Shown piece by piece: positions 37,533 to 49,047 of a stretch of DNA of 64,000 nt. This stretch comes from Prosopocoilus inquinatus (lineage: Eukaryota; Arthropoda; Insecta; Coleoptera; Lucanidae), in NCBI GenBank assembly GCA_036172665.1, contig CM069876.1:186001-250000 (forward strand), written 5' to 3'. The position numbers were made by a program, and so were the translations under genes. The notes below the pieces were generated by a model, which did no database searches, had not been told where the DNA came from, and saw only the letters and a program-made list of their open reading frames with translations. Position 1 is the stretch's first letter. Each line of letters begins with the position of its first letter.

Positions 37533-38770
37533 TTAGGTTGCTAGGAAAAATGTTTTTTTTTGTTTATCAACTAATTCTTATTTCGAAGGTAGCCAGATAT
37601 ATTTTTTTATTTGCAAATTGAAGAGTATACTTCTCTAAACAATATACTACGCAAATGTTATTCCGCACTTAATTGTGTGTTCTTATAAAGAATAACCAAA
37701 AACGAAGAATTGTTGAACCTATTGTTATACGAGTTTAAGAAGGAAAGTACGGCTGCACAAGTGGTTTAGAATATCTGTGAAGAAGAAGACAAAAAGTCTC
37801 TTAATGTAAGACATGCCCAACGTGAATTTACAAAATTTAAAAATGGCGTTTTTACTCTTCGAAGGAGTGGTACCTCGGGTTGCCTTTTAAAGATTAGCCA
37901 AGATTTTTCTCGCAAAAAAATCCGGTTACTACAACATATCGATTGTGAGTCGAGTTGGGTGCATTCAATTCAACCATTTGGTGCCACTTAGAAGGTCGTA
38001 GTACGATTAGTAAACGTTCTACAAAAATTTCACATTAACTTAAATGAACTCAACCTAAACACCTTAAACATTTGTACAAATTACTCCAAAATCCCCGTTA
38101 CAATCGTTTTCTGTGACAAATCATGATTTATGAAGAAATATGGATTCTCTTAAGAATCCCTACTGGTATAAATAGTGGCTTAATCCTGGACAAGTATCTT
38201 TTTCAGTCGTGGACAAAGATCATTTTGGAACATAAGTAATGTTCAGTGTTTGGTGGAATATCTTTGCCATGAACCATTTTGAACTTGTTTCAAATGTCCA
38301 TACAGTTAACGCTGCAGTCTGCTGTGCTCAACTTACCAAAGTACACGAAATTTTACGTGTAGGGTTCCCTGCATTAGTAAATACAAATCACGTGATCCAC
38401 CACCAGGATATTGCAAAACCGCATAATACAATTAGGTCTCAATAAAAACTGACTGGAGCTTTGATGGTCTTTTCTTCCTCTTTCTGCATAAAGTCCGAAC
38501 ATTGCTCCTTCGGATTACCATATGTTTTGTTCGATGAAACATTTCCTGAAAGACAAAAATTTTAATGAATATTGCGAAGTCGATACGGCATATTAAGAAT
38601 TTCTCGACTCTAGAGAACTTGGCTGGTATCATCGAGGAATGTAAATGCTTGCAGAATGATTGCATAGGATAATGAAATGGCAATTGCATAGTTTAACGAA
38701 AAATAATATATTTCGTTTAATACAAGCATTCTAAATTAAAAGAAAAAACATTTTTTTCCGAACAACCTAA
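37533..38770 (+). mobile_element. mariner element, full length but decayed
   Basis: The ends TTAGGTTGCTAGGAAAAATG and (inverted) TTAGGTTGTTCGGAAAAAAA match the classic mariner terminal repeat. TA precedes the left end; the right flank has changed. Its length of 1238 bp is normal for mariner. Confidence 0.85.
37710..38690 (+). pseudogene. mariner transposase pseudogene
   Basis: The frame is repeatedly broken, but the order of motifs is clear. The N-terminal helix-turn-helix reads NLLLYEFKKESTAAQVV and FTKFKNGVFTLRRSGTSG. Then come MFSVWWNIFAMNHFELV, the second catalytic Asp in HHQDIAKPHN (about 38400), and the third-Asp region SPNIAPSDYHMFCSMKHFL (38490-38545). Many stops and frameshifts show it is old. 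It differs from the 4710 mariner in sequence and in terminal repeat. Confidence 0.82.
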
Positions 38771-39353
38771 TTTACCTCAAGAAAACATGGGTAAAACTAA
38801 AGGGTTTTCCAATAAGTGCGTCAGAACTTCAATTCCAAAAACAAGACTGATTTCGAATGTAAATGACAAATCACAGACTAACTATTCTGTAGACTGGAAT
38901 CGGAAAGGCTAAGAAATTTAGACAAATTTCTGCGCTCCCTTGTGATTGGAATAAAGACTAGCCTTGGTCAGCGAGTGGCCTACTACACATATGATTTAAT
39001 ATTTGCTTTCAACCTGAGGTATCCATGAATAACTTAGCAAGTCAAAATGATACTTTCGACTTGTAAAAACTACAAAAATATACATAGTTGCACAAATTTA
39101 TATATTAGGTGCTTTTCTTTTACATAAAAGACAGTCAAATTATTCAGAGGCTGTAAAGCTCCATGTTCCTGAGCATAACATGTTATACACCAATCACTCT
39201 AACGTTAGAATAAGAACTTTTTCCGGGTCTTTGGACATTTTTTTTTCCGTATTTCCGTGATATATGATTAGCTCCAGATTATTTGTAAGATTTTTCTGAT
39301 GGTTAATTTTAGATATATACATATTAATTTATATTTACTTACATTTAGACATA

Positions 39354-39872
39354 TACAGGGATATTCAGGCAACTTATTCATTAAAAGTTCACGGACTTCT
39401 CGTTTGAATTTCTGTTTCATATTTTGTAGCTATAAGTTAACGATAAGGATCTATCTAAATAAATTTTTTTCAATTTTTGGACACTTCCGCTTATACCGGA
39501 AGTTGCTGTAAACTTTTTTATTTTAAATGGAATACCCAATTTTTAATTGCATTTTTGAAATCTCCATGAAATCCTAAGAATGTTTTATGTAACTTGTGAT
39601 ACAAGAAAAGTTAGCCGTTTAAGAGGTATTTCCATTTTTTAAAAAAAGTTCAACGTTGCAGTACCTTGTTTATGAAGCTGCCATCTTTGTGTAACAAAAG
39701 CCATAATTTCAATTTCAAGTTGACAGCAACTTACGGTAGAAGCGGAAGGGCCCGAAAGTTGGAGATATTATATTTTAATAGATCATTATCGCTAACTTAT
39801 TACCGTAAAATATGAAATAGAAATTCAAAGAGGAAGTCCGTAAACTTTTAACGAATGAGTTGTCTCCCTGTA
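39354..39872. mobile_element. About 519-bp MITE, TACAGGGA ends, TA-flanked
   Basis: The left arm has TTCATTAAAAGTTCACGGAC and TTTGAATTTCTGTTTCATAT. It recurs inverted at the right (ATATGAAATAGAAATTCAAA, GTCCGTAAACTTTTAACGAA) over about 100 bp. The interior has an ACTTCCGCTTATACCGGAAGT palindrome. Confidence 0.75.
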
Positions 39873-40416
39873 TATATTTTTAGAATGATTAGATTGTTGT
39901 TAGTTTTTATATTTTTATGATTTTATTAGGATGACTATGTTGTTTTTAGACCTTTTTAAGTGCTTTTAAGTTGCCGAAATACGTATCTACGGATATAAAA
40001 TTATTGTGGGCGGAGATTAATTTCAATTAATGTAGAACTTATTGAAAGTTTAATTCAAAACTAACATTTCTGTGTTATCTAGTGATTGTTATCAACTTTA
40101 GCAATTTATAATACTCTTTATCGCTTTTCGAACTGGTAGTAAATACTCCTAGTATTTTGTTTTTCTCATGTAGAGTCACATGTAAAATATTGGTTTCTGT
40201 GGAAACAAGAGTGTTTATACTGTATGTCAAAGATTGATAATAAAATTGTTTGTCATAAGTCATAAGTTAGGTAAACGAAAATGAATTTATCCGAGATTAA
40301 GCGCATATTTAATTTGCTTCCTATAATATCGTTTTAGAGTTGTAGTAGTAATTAAGTTTGAAATTGGGGAAGGAGAGGGTCTATGAAAACGGTGTTTTAT
40401 TCTAAGGGCGATTTCA

Positions 40417-40890
40417 GACGGGCCACTTAAGCCTGGGTTTCCCAGGCACCGTAATGTGGCGGCCGTAATATGACATATTTAGAAAGCGAGGAGCCACCAA
40501 AAGAGGATTCCAAACATTTAGAAAACCTTTTACGTATTTTTAGATGACGTTGACATTTGGCGTTCTCTAGGAAACCAAATGTACTTAATAGGTACTTTCT
40601 TTCGCTTAGAAAATCGTGATCCAAACAAGTTTTGATTCAAAAACACATTCTCTTCTTTGAATCTCTCTATTTTTAAAAATTTGTTTGGATTGAATTATGG
40701 TTATTTACAAATGAACTGTCAATCAAAAATTCAAGACAGATGTCTTGTTGCAATATCTATGAAATGATATATGTTCTTAGCACGTTTTACCTGACGTCAT
40801 TCACCGCCAACTTACGGCCGTTATTTTACGGCACCGCTATCCTAGGAAACCGAGGCTTTAGTCACGCCACCGAGTGGCGCCTTAAAGTTT
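40417..40890. mobile_element. Probable about 470-bp MITE
   Basis: CTTAAGCCTGGGTTTCC and GGCCGTAATATGAC at the left correspond to an inverted GGAAACCGAGGCTTTAG and ACGGCCGTTATTTTACGG at the right, with indels. The ends are not fixed. Confidence 0.45.
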
Positions 40891-41328
40891 TTTTCTGCTA
40901 GGCTCAAATGCAAATTGACAAACGCACGCCACGCACGCTTGAATTGATTACTCTAGATATGCAGGGTTTTAATAGGAAAGCGAAGTTGCCCGTCCGGACC
41001 AGCCCTAAAGCCCGATTTAGAGATTGACGACCGTTCGCACGACGCACCCGTTTGCGCAAAAGTAATCGTTGATGGAAACAATGGGCCTGATGAATAAAAA
41101 GTAAGCAATTGCTTTAAGCTTTTGCTAATTAGCAAAAGCAAAAGCTGGAAAAGCAAATGCTTTAAGAAAAAGCAATTGCTCAATTATTCTATGAATAAAA
41201 ATTCCAAGCATTTACTAGCTTTCCCGCTTCGTTCAAGCAATTGCTAGTACGACCTGTGTGGACTTGCATATCTGTACTTACATTAGATTTTTGTTGAAGC
41301 GGTGCGGTGCTCAGTTATAATAAATAAA

Positions 41329-42649
41329 ATGTCAGATAGCAGTGATATAGACAGTAGTGAAACCGAGTTAAATAAACAATTAATTTTTGTGAAAAAATTA
41401 AAAGAAAATAAGATAATTTTTAATAAATCGCAACTACCAAGTATAAAGAAAGAAAAGGAAATAGCCCTACAAGTTATCACGGATAATTACAAGGAAATTT
41501 TTAACGTTTCTCTAACAAATAAGCAAGTTGCCAAGAAAATTAGCAACATGAAAGCAGAGGTGAAAAAAAAAATTGATTTAAACCAAACTGGAAACAAGAA
41601 AATTATATACAAACAGTGGGAAAGAATGCTGATGGACATATTAGAGGTTGAAAAAAATCCCTTGTTCAAAAAAATTCCAGGTAGACTAAGATGTATACAA
41701 ATAATAATTTTTTAATAGTTTTATAAACCGATAGGTACATTGGGTGTCCTGCAACATGCGGAGAAGATTAATTAAAAGGGTAGCTAGAGGAGATCAAATT
41801 AAATTGTTTTTCTTAATAAACTTTTGGCAAAAAATCAATAACTAAAAAGTTAAAAGAATAAAGCGAAACTCATTAACAAGCAAAAGTTATTTATTATTAT
41901 TAATAGCAGTAACTTTTATGTTACTGTTTTTTTTAATAGTTGTTCCGTCTAAAGCACGGTCCGACTAACTCTTAAATATATCTCAAATTTGAATTTAAAG
42001 CATAACTATTATAGGTACTAACTGAAGTCGACTCTTGTCCGATGAAATTTGTAAGGAAGTAGATTTTAAACTTTAAACGGACACTGTTAAAATTGGAGAG
42101 AACATCTCATCGTTTGATAGCTTTGTCAGGAAGCTATCAAACGATAGTGAAACATTGAGTGTTTTTTCAATTTTAACACCATCCGTTTAAAATTTAAAAA
42201 CTATTTTCTTACGGGCAATAATGTTTATTTGTGAATTAATCTGACTTCAAACTCTTGTAACTTTTAGTGATTAATTTTTTCTTTTTTCAAAAATTTTTTA
42301 AAGAGAAAGCTTTAATTTAATCTTCTCTAGCTACCCTTTCAATTTCCTCCGCACATAAATGCCTAGATATATTGCACAAATTTAATTTTAAGGTGCAGTA
42401 TCAATTGGACTCGAGTCACACGAATCAACTCCTACTGAAGAACAGCCAGTAGTACCACCTATAAAGAAACCTAAAATCTCTCATACTTTACCGGAGACAG
42501 CAGAAACGAAAAATATGACAAATTCAGAGTTACAGCGTTTAGTACTGTTAGAACAACTTAAATTAATTCGTCTGCAACAGGAAGAAATACGCAAAAAGAT
42601 GCCAATCGCTGAAACTTCTGTATCAGAGAGTATTTATTTGAATTTATAA
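41329..42649 (+). CDS. MADF/Myb-like second protein of the Harbinger element, two exons
   Basis: Proposed join(41329-41680, 42393-42649), 609 bp, 202 residues. Exon 1 starts MSDSSDIDSSETELNK. It contains a helix-rich DNA-binding region typical of the Harbinger accessory protein (YKEIFNVSLTNKQVAKKI, then KQWERMLMDILEVEKNPLF). The donor is CCAG|GTAGAC, phase 1, and the acceptor is AATTTTAAG|GTGCAG. Exon 2 continues SIGLESHESTPTEEQP, then a Leu/Gln-rich helix (LQRLVLLEQLKLIRLQQEE) ending YLNL and TAA. In other Harbinger elements this protein helps nuclear import of transposase and DNA binding. The upstream in-frame ATG at 41302 is less likely. The donor is weak. The frame is undamaged. Confidence 0.75.
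41755..42357. mobile_element. About 600-bp foldback MITE inside the Harbinger intron
   Basis: Left CATGCGGAGAAGATTA and GGGTAGCTAGAG recur inverted at the right (CTCTAGCTACCC, TCCGCACATAAATG). The arms continue inward to a perfect central hairpin TCGTTTGATAGCT/AGCTATCAAACGA near 42098-42146. It makes up most of the 712-bp intron. Confidence 0.75.
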
Positions 42650-42792
42650 TAGTTGAACATCTTGCTTATTTAAGAGGTTAACAAATTTGTTTTTTTAAAC
42701 ATTTTCTACTAGATACATGTTTCGTCTTCAGTTCTAGTTATGAAAGAATATTTTTTATGTTATTTGTACCTATTTCTATTAAAACATTAAAA

Positions 42793-43799
42793 CTAAATAT
42801 TATTGAAAAGTGCTTGCGTAATGAATTCCCTTTTTTGCTGATCTAAACGACGAACTATATTTAAATTCAAACGATCATTCTGTACACACATTTCAAAATC
42901 ATTGGGTTCTTCCGGAAAGTTAAATTGTTCTTCTTTTAAAAATTTTGCAATATTATGCAGAACAACGCAACAAGTAATAATTGAAGGAGTTTTTTCTATT
43001 TTAGTACGCACTTTGTATTGTAGAATTGGAAACCTTGCTTTTAATTGTCCAAAACACCGTTCAATTATAACACGTTCTCTGCAAAAAATATTATTATAAT
43101 GCTGCTGAGCAGGTGTCGCTGGATTTCTCCAAGGTGTCATAAGCCAGGGTGATATAGAGTAGCCATCGTCTCCTAATAACACACAATCTTCTTCTGTATT
43201 TTTAAGAAATCATAAATGGTAGAATTCTTAAAAATTCTGTTGTCGTGCACAGAACCTGGCCACTGACAATCTATACTTGTAAATATTTCTTGTGCGTTAC
43301 AAGTGGCCTGCATATTTATACTGGTAAATCCCTTTCTATTTACGTACTCGTCACCAAATTCACTAAACTTTGGAATTCTAATGTGAGTGCAGTCAATCAC
43401 TCCAATGCCATGGGGAAATGTGTATTTTTCAGACCATAAGTTTTTAGCATGGGCAATTTCTACGGCAGTATTTGGAGATTTTATCCATATGTTTGCCTTA
43501 TTCAAAATTTTGTTCATAACAAACGTATAGGTTTTACAGACAGTTGTTTGATGAACATCTATTTCTTCAGCAACTGCATTCTGAAAGCTTAGGTCAGATA
43601 CAACACGAAGAAATATTTTCATTTTTTCTATAACTGACAATCCACCACCACGTTTTTCACCACTATCTTCTAAGAAATAATTTGCCAGCCACTCAACATT
43701 CTCACTGTTAAACCGATATAATTTTCTGTAATCTTCTACACTGCATTCTTTACGTACTTTCTAATTTTTCTGTTTACGGATATTAAAGAACTGCGCCAT
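42793..43799 (-). pseudogene. PIF/Harbinger (HARBI1-type) DDE transposase, two lesions
   Basis: The ATG at 43799 reads MAQFFNIRKQKN, then a TAG at 43761-43763, then stays open from KVRKECSVEDYRKLY to SVIEKMKIFLRVVSD. The HTH region is VDVHQTTV-like (EIDVHQTTVCKTY). The catalytic core is GVIDCTHIRIPK (first Asp), SVHDNRIFKNS (second Asp) and RVIIERCFGQLKARFPIL (Glu). The frame slips at a run of five T on the plus strand (43199-43203), between YDFLK and NTEEDCVLLGDDG. It then runs to the stop at 42793. About 334 codons, close to full length. The slip in a homopolymer could be an assembly error; the nonsense codon would still leave a protein only if a later start is used. Confidence 0.88.
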
Positions 43800-44486
43800 T
43801 ATTGCCGTGCGAATGCGATTACTTCGAAATTATAACTGATTTAAGCAAATGTAAAGATGGGGTAGAGTAGTCTTAAAAATTTTTAAGTAAATGCTTAAGT
43901 AGAAAAAGCAATTGCTTCCTTTATTCATACAATATTATGCAAATACTAGACATTTTTAAGGGAAAGCTTTTGCTATAAGCTTTTCCTTAGTGTCCTAGCA
44001 ATTGCTACAAGGTCAAGTAATTGCTAAAGATTTTATTCATTAGATATTAAGCATTTACAAGTAAATTTCAAGGAAAAGCAATTGCTTAAACTTTATTCAT
44101 AAGGCCCAATATCGCAATGTGTATTTTATAGATTAGCGTCGCAAACGATTCGCAAATATCAAAATTCATTGCATATCGACATTAAAAATGATCAATTACA
44201 ATAAAAATCTTTGAAATACTTACAAATGAAAAATTATTTTACCTCCCATTGTAAGTTTCAATACAATTTCTGAAAATTTTATTCTCAAAATGACATCCGA
44301 TGCAGACGCAAGCGCGAAACATAAATCATGTCCAACTTCTTGCGGACGGTTACGATTTCGCGGTTACCTAAGCGAACAGCGTCAATTTATAAATTGTTCA
44401 ACTTATTACCGAAGGCTAATGTTTTGGCGGTAGCGTAAACGTTGCGTTATGCGTACGGGCGTCAATCTATAAATCGGCCTTAAGGG

Positions 44487-46681
44487 TCGATACGTAAAAA
44501 ACGGCTAGTAATCTCTGGCTTAAAATCTCGAACTGAATAGACTTCTTGAAATAATAAAGTAATTATTGTTACATGTAATTCTTTATCATTAGAGTCCTGA
44601 TTTATAAAAACTGCTCGTAAGCAAACCAACTAGAAACTATTCCTAAAGTAAATATACAATAATTCTCAAGCAAGTTTCTTTCATCGATTGTAAGTAAAAG
44701 AAACGTAAAATATACGTTAAATGTAGAACGTACTTGATCAGGTCATTGGATATAATACATATAAATACATAATCGCGGCCTTTGTGTTATGTAGGTTAAT
44801 GTAAATGCGGAGAAATTAGGGTGACTGATATTAAAAGCAAAATTTCGTGTTGTTATCACATCTTCCGTTGCACAACAATTTAGTTCATTGGTGCTCTACT
44901 TTCTGTTCTTTCCAATAATGTTCATAAGAGCATGGATATTGATAAAATTATTTAATTCGCGACATGTGTTTCATTAGATAACACTAACTGTAAGTTGCAT
45001 AAGACAAAACGCTGCTGTTCGTAAAACATGTAAATAATTCCTATCATAATAAATAAATTAGATTATATTTTGTTTAACTTACAAGATAAGAAAAATTAAA
45101 TGGTTTAAATATCTCCTGAAGAATGTTAATGATGCATTAAAAAATCACCAAGTTGTTATTTGTGGAGTAAGTTTTTTCCATTAATGTTCTGACATGGTAT
45201 GAGACTTGATATTATTTCTTTTATATCATTAAGTGTTACCATTGCCAGTCAGAATACGCAATTATGTAATCAATGAAGATCGGAATCACTTATTTTGACC
45301 TACAACACAAAAATTATTACATTTTTTCCTTATTTATAATTAATGAATAATTAAAGTATAATAAAATTGATAGCAAAATATTTTAAATACCAAATTCTTT
45401 CCGATTGCAACCTATAATATAATATAATTAGTTTCTCTTTTCCTATATTAAATCCGTATGTTCTTTTGTCAGACGGACGTACGATATACTCAGTTATGGG
45501 CTAAATCTCAAATTTTGTTCATGAATAATGTTATTTTTTGGATCTCGCGAAGTGAATTTCAGTTATTCATTTCTCACATATGCGTGCCGCATAAAATTAT
45601 TGCGTTCAGTATTCTTTCGCTTCTTAAATGCGAAGAAATTGGTACCATATGACTCGAAATCGGTTTGTTTACTTTGAGTACACACGTTCATGCACACACA
45701 AACACAATCGTGTCATGGAGGTCCGGCCTGAACATGTGCAGTGAAAGTGGCGAATTTGGGTCAAATGAATCATTTGCGGTGAGAAAAAGTCGATGTAACT
45801 TCAAAGGCTTTTAAGTATGGGCATTAATACATCATCAGATCGTCGTGTAAGTCGTGTCAGTTAGCTATGCTTTACATATCATTTTTTATTATTAATATTA
45901 TTTCAGAACTAAATTTTATGAGCTATCTCAAAATATATCAATTTTTATATTAAAATTGATGATTTCAGTTTCTTAATAATATTACAATAATTTAAGTTGA
46001 AGCCTAGCCTGCGATTTACCAGAAGTTGGCCTGCAAAATAAAAGGATTTACTAATGATATGTGTGCAGGGAATTCCATGCGTTCCTCTTGAACGTAATTT
46101 ACACAATTGTTTGAGATGGTTGGATGGAATTGGCGACTTATTAATAACAATAGTACATCAACACACACTAAACTAACATTAAGACAACATAATAATGATT
46201 CAGTTTATAACATCTTATCATTGTTTACATGTAGACAATGTCGTTTACATTATACTTTATTTATTTTATTATTTATTTATTTATATTTTTTGTTAATTAC
46301 GATACATATCTAGAAAGATCATTTTCAAATGAGCTTTTGTTGGGTGAATTTAACCTCGATAACTTACATTTGCACTTACCTTTGCTGACATCTTCAAGAG
46401 AAAATTGAATTTCGTTTAAATTGTAGACTCTAGACATCAACTAACACTTAATATAGAATATTGCAGAACAAATATGAAAGACAAGGACTCGTTTAAGTGT
46501 GATTATCAAAGCCAAAATCACAGAACAATTATTGAATCTGATTTATGCAGTGATTTATTAACGCATATCTAATATTAATGAATAATTTTACAACAATTGC
46601 TCAAAATTATTTCCATTTTGTCTTATACAGAGGTCTATGCGTTTATTCAATGATCGATTAATACCGTTTAGCCCTCCATTA
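44487..46681. other. No recognised feature
   Basis: AT-rich sequence. The frame at 45458-45652 has no family resemblance. No clear inverted-repeat element was seen. Confidence 0.45.
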
Positions 46682-47592
46682 TATAGGGTGTTCTTTTACT
46701 GGGTGCAAATAAAAAAAAACTCAGTATAAGTACGCGAAATGCTACCTTCTGCGGGTATTTTTTGGTGGCTACCGTATCATAGCTAAAAAAATTTCGGACA
46801 GACCACTTGTTTGGGACTGTTGAAATGTGCGAGAAACATAGGAAGGTTAACTTCACCTTCCTCTCGGTATGAACACGCACTCGATGTTCAACGCAGAGTT
46901 TCGTAATAACAATCACTGATATCGTTTATTAATTATTTTATTTAAAATTTTAATTCACTGAGCGAAGTAATATATTTTACTATATCAGCTATCAACGAAT
47001 AAATCCGAAAATTTATGCACCAATTAGGCAAGCGTGTTAAAAATGTTCTTCCTTCACCCTTTTACGTAAATAAACTTTGGTGCAATCTCGCTGCTAACAA
47101 TGAAAGTATTACTACTTACGTTCCTAGAAAACAAAGTAAATGTAAATTTTTTTATAAGTTTTTTAAAAATAATATGGAAGGAGAAATTACAGTTTGTTTG
47201 TACCTCGCTTTTAATTTGTTCGGCAATTACGAACTGCAGTTTCTTGAATTGCACTAGATTTTAATTGAATACTTAAACTTGTAATTACATGCAGTGAAGT
47301 TAATTTAAATTGTAAAGCTTTAACGGACCAGCTGATCGCAGCGGAGAGAGTTACGTGGTTCTTCCTCGAGTTCCGATAAGGCACTGACCCTGACCGATTT
47401 CGGCTTCAAGAGGCGGCCGCGTTTCACTTTTAGCTATGCCAGCGGTTCTCAAACGGTTTAGTGAAAATTTGCCACTGCATTTTTCTCGAAAACTATTACA
47501 TTTATGTTAAGAACATATGAGTTCAATCGTTGCTATTCATGGTGATATATTGCAGTTTTAAATATTTACACACAGTAAAAGAACGCCCTGTA
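46682..47592. mobile_element. About 910-bp element with TATA(C/T)AGGG(T/C)GTTCTTTTACTG ends
   Basis: The left end TAGGGTGTTCTTTTACTGGG and the inverted right end CAGGGCGTTCTTTTACTGTG match over about 26 bp and weakly for about 50 bp. The interior includes a GC-rich block with GAGGCGGCCGCG (about 47410). The frames at 46668-46916 and 47015-47257 are not recognised; no transposase. Confidence 0.6.
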
Positions 47593-48835
47593 TATCAGGT
47601 CCGTAAATACTTCAATATTTTTTTCCCTAACTACTTCAATGGTATTAATTGGGATGGTACTCGTGATTTAGCAATGCTCCATATCGAACAATCCAGGAAA
47701 TTAAGATCTGCTATAAAAATAAAACTTACGTTGTAAAACTAGTAGGTAAGTGTTTATCTTTATTATTAATAAAGTAATTCCGATTCTTATTTTTTCAAAA
47801 CATCTGTAGTAGTATGATGACTATAAATTTCACGGTATCAAAATGCTATAAATATGCCACATTAACCGCGTTTATTTATTAATTTCAGCAAAATAATGCT
47901 AAAATACAAAAAAATGTAACGTCACGTTAAATTAAGCGAGTGACATAATTATGACTAACATCATTTTTTTTAAAACAACGATGATTTGATGTTATGAAGG
48001 ATACAGACAGTATAAAACGCAACAGATGTATGCGTACATTTAAACTTCATTTACTCGAAAACGGTGCGGTTTATCGAAATACAATAAGAGAGCCTTTTTT
48101 GTGACAGATAGTTTCAAGTATATTTTCGTCGCAAAATTTTGACGAAATATGTAAAAACTGAAAAGTTAGGGATGAAATACTGAAAGTCACCCCCTCAAAC
48201 TACTCCTTAAAAAGAAGGGAGAATCCAACAAATATGTTGTTAATGCGCAGTTAGGTGCCTTATTCTTGAGTTTAAAATATTACTTAAAGGATGATATTGG
48301 CAAAAAACAAAATTTTTCACCCCTCTTTCAGAGCTTATAACTCCCTTATTATTCACTTCTGGGAAAAAATATTATATAAAAAGGTGACCTTACTTTTTTG
48401 ACGTTTTATTCACCCTGAAAATATCGGGAGACATTTCTGAATTACGGTGTATAAGCCAGACAGATTCAGTGAAAAGCTTTTAGTATGGCGTATAGAGTAT
48501 GCAGTACTCCTGATTTATTGTTTATTATTTGTACTGTATTTATATTTACTGATGGTATTATTTTATTTGTTTAGGAAGATGTTAATTTTACGTTTAGGTT
48601 TTACGATGTACCTGATAGTTTTGAATTTATTAGCAGTGACTTTTTATAATAGGACACACTCGAATTACCCTCCTGAAGTAAGGTTTTGGATTAAAAATGG
48701 TTAATGCTTACTGAGTCAAGGTTAAACTTCTTACTGAGTTATAGTTAAATTTCTTACTATGTTATAATAAAATTTCTCCAGGAATTTCGTTCTTTAAATT
48801 TATTTGAATTCTGTTTATTAGTAGGGCTGAAATAC
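47593..48835. other. No recognised feature
   Basis: AT-rich. A frame at 48447-48704 is Leu/Tyr-rich and opens without a convincing start context. Nothing was assigned. Confidence 0.4.
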
Positions 48836-49047
48836 ACAGAGAAAAATTAATAGTAAAAAGTAACGCAAATTGTAATCAGAATGAAAATAGGAACAAATTG
48901 TAGCAAATATTCCCACAATTGTGAAATAAGAAGCTATTCTTATAGTAATATTTACTACAATTGTGCTAATATTTGCTACAATTTGTTCCTGTCTCCATTC
49001 CGACTACAATTTGTGTTACTTTTTACTATTCATTTCTCTCTGAGTAT
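48836..49047. mobile_element. About 210-bp foldback MITE
   Basis: Left CAGAGAAAAATTAATAGTAA and GAACAAATTGTAGCAAATAT recur inverted at the right (ATATTTGCTACAATTTGTTC, TTACTATTCATTTCTCTCTG) with few differences. The arms are about 95 bp. Confidence 0.75.

Larger units (their letters stand above)
41083..44107. mobile_element. PIF/Harbinger element, two genes, nearly intact
   Basis: The terminal repeats GGGCC(T)GATGAATAAA and inverted GGGCCTTATGAATAAA are flanked by a 3-bp AAT duplication (41080-41082, 44108-44110), as expected of PIF/Harbinger. It carries the standard pair of genes in convergent orientation: a MADF/Myb-like protein on plus (41329-42649) and a DDE transposase on minus (42793-43799). 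The subterminal regions are loaded with AAGCAATTGCTT palindromes and half-sites. Confidence 0.92.
41003..44486. mobile_element. Older MITE split by a PIF/Harbinger insertion
   Basis: The left part (41003-41082) starts CCCTAAAGCCCGATTTAGAG. The right part (44108-44486) ends with the inverse CTATAAATCGGCCTTAAGGG. Inverted similarity includes ATTGACG, CCGT and CGCA. Without the inserted 3025 bp the MITE is about 460 bp. The interior near both ends reads GTCGCAAACG/GTTTGCGC-type sequence. Confidence 0.65.

Noticed and set aside
48447..48704. Possible small membrane protein
   Set aside because: The Leu/Tyr bias comes from AT-rich sequence; there is no start context, neighbour or homologue.
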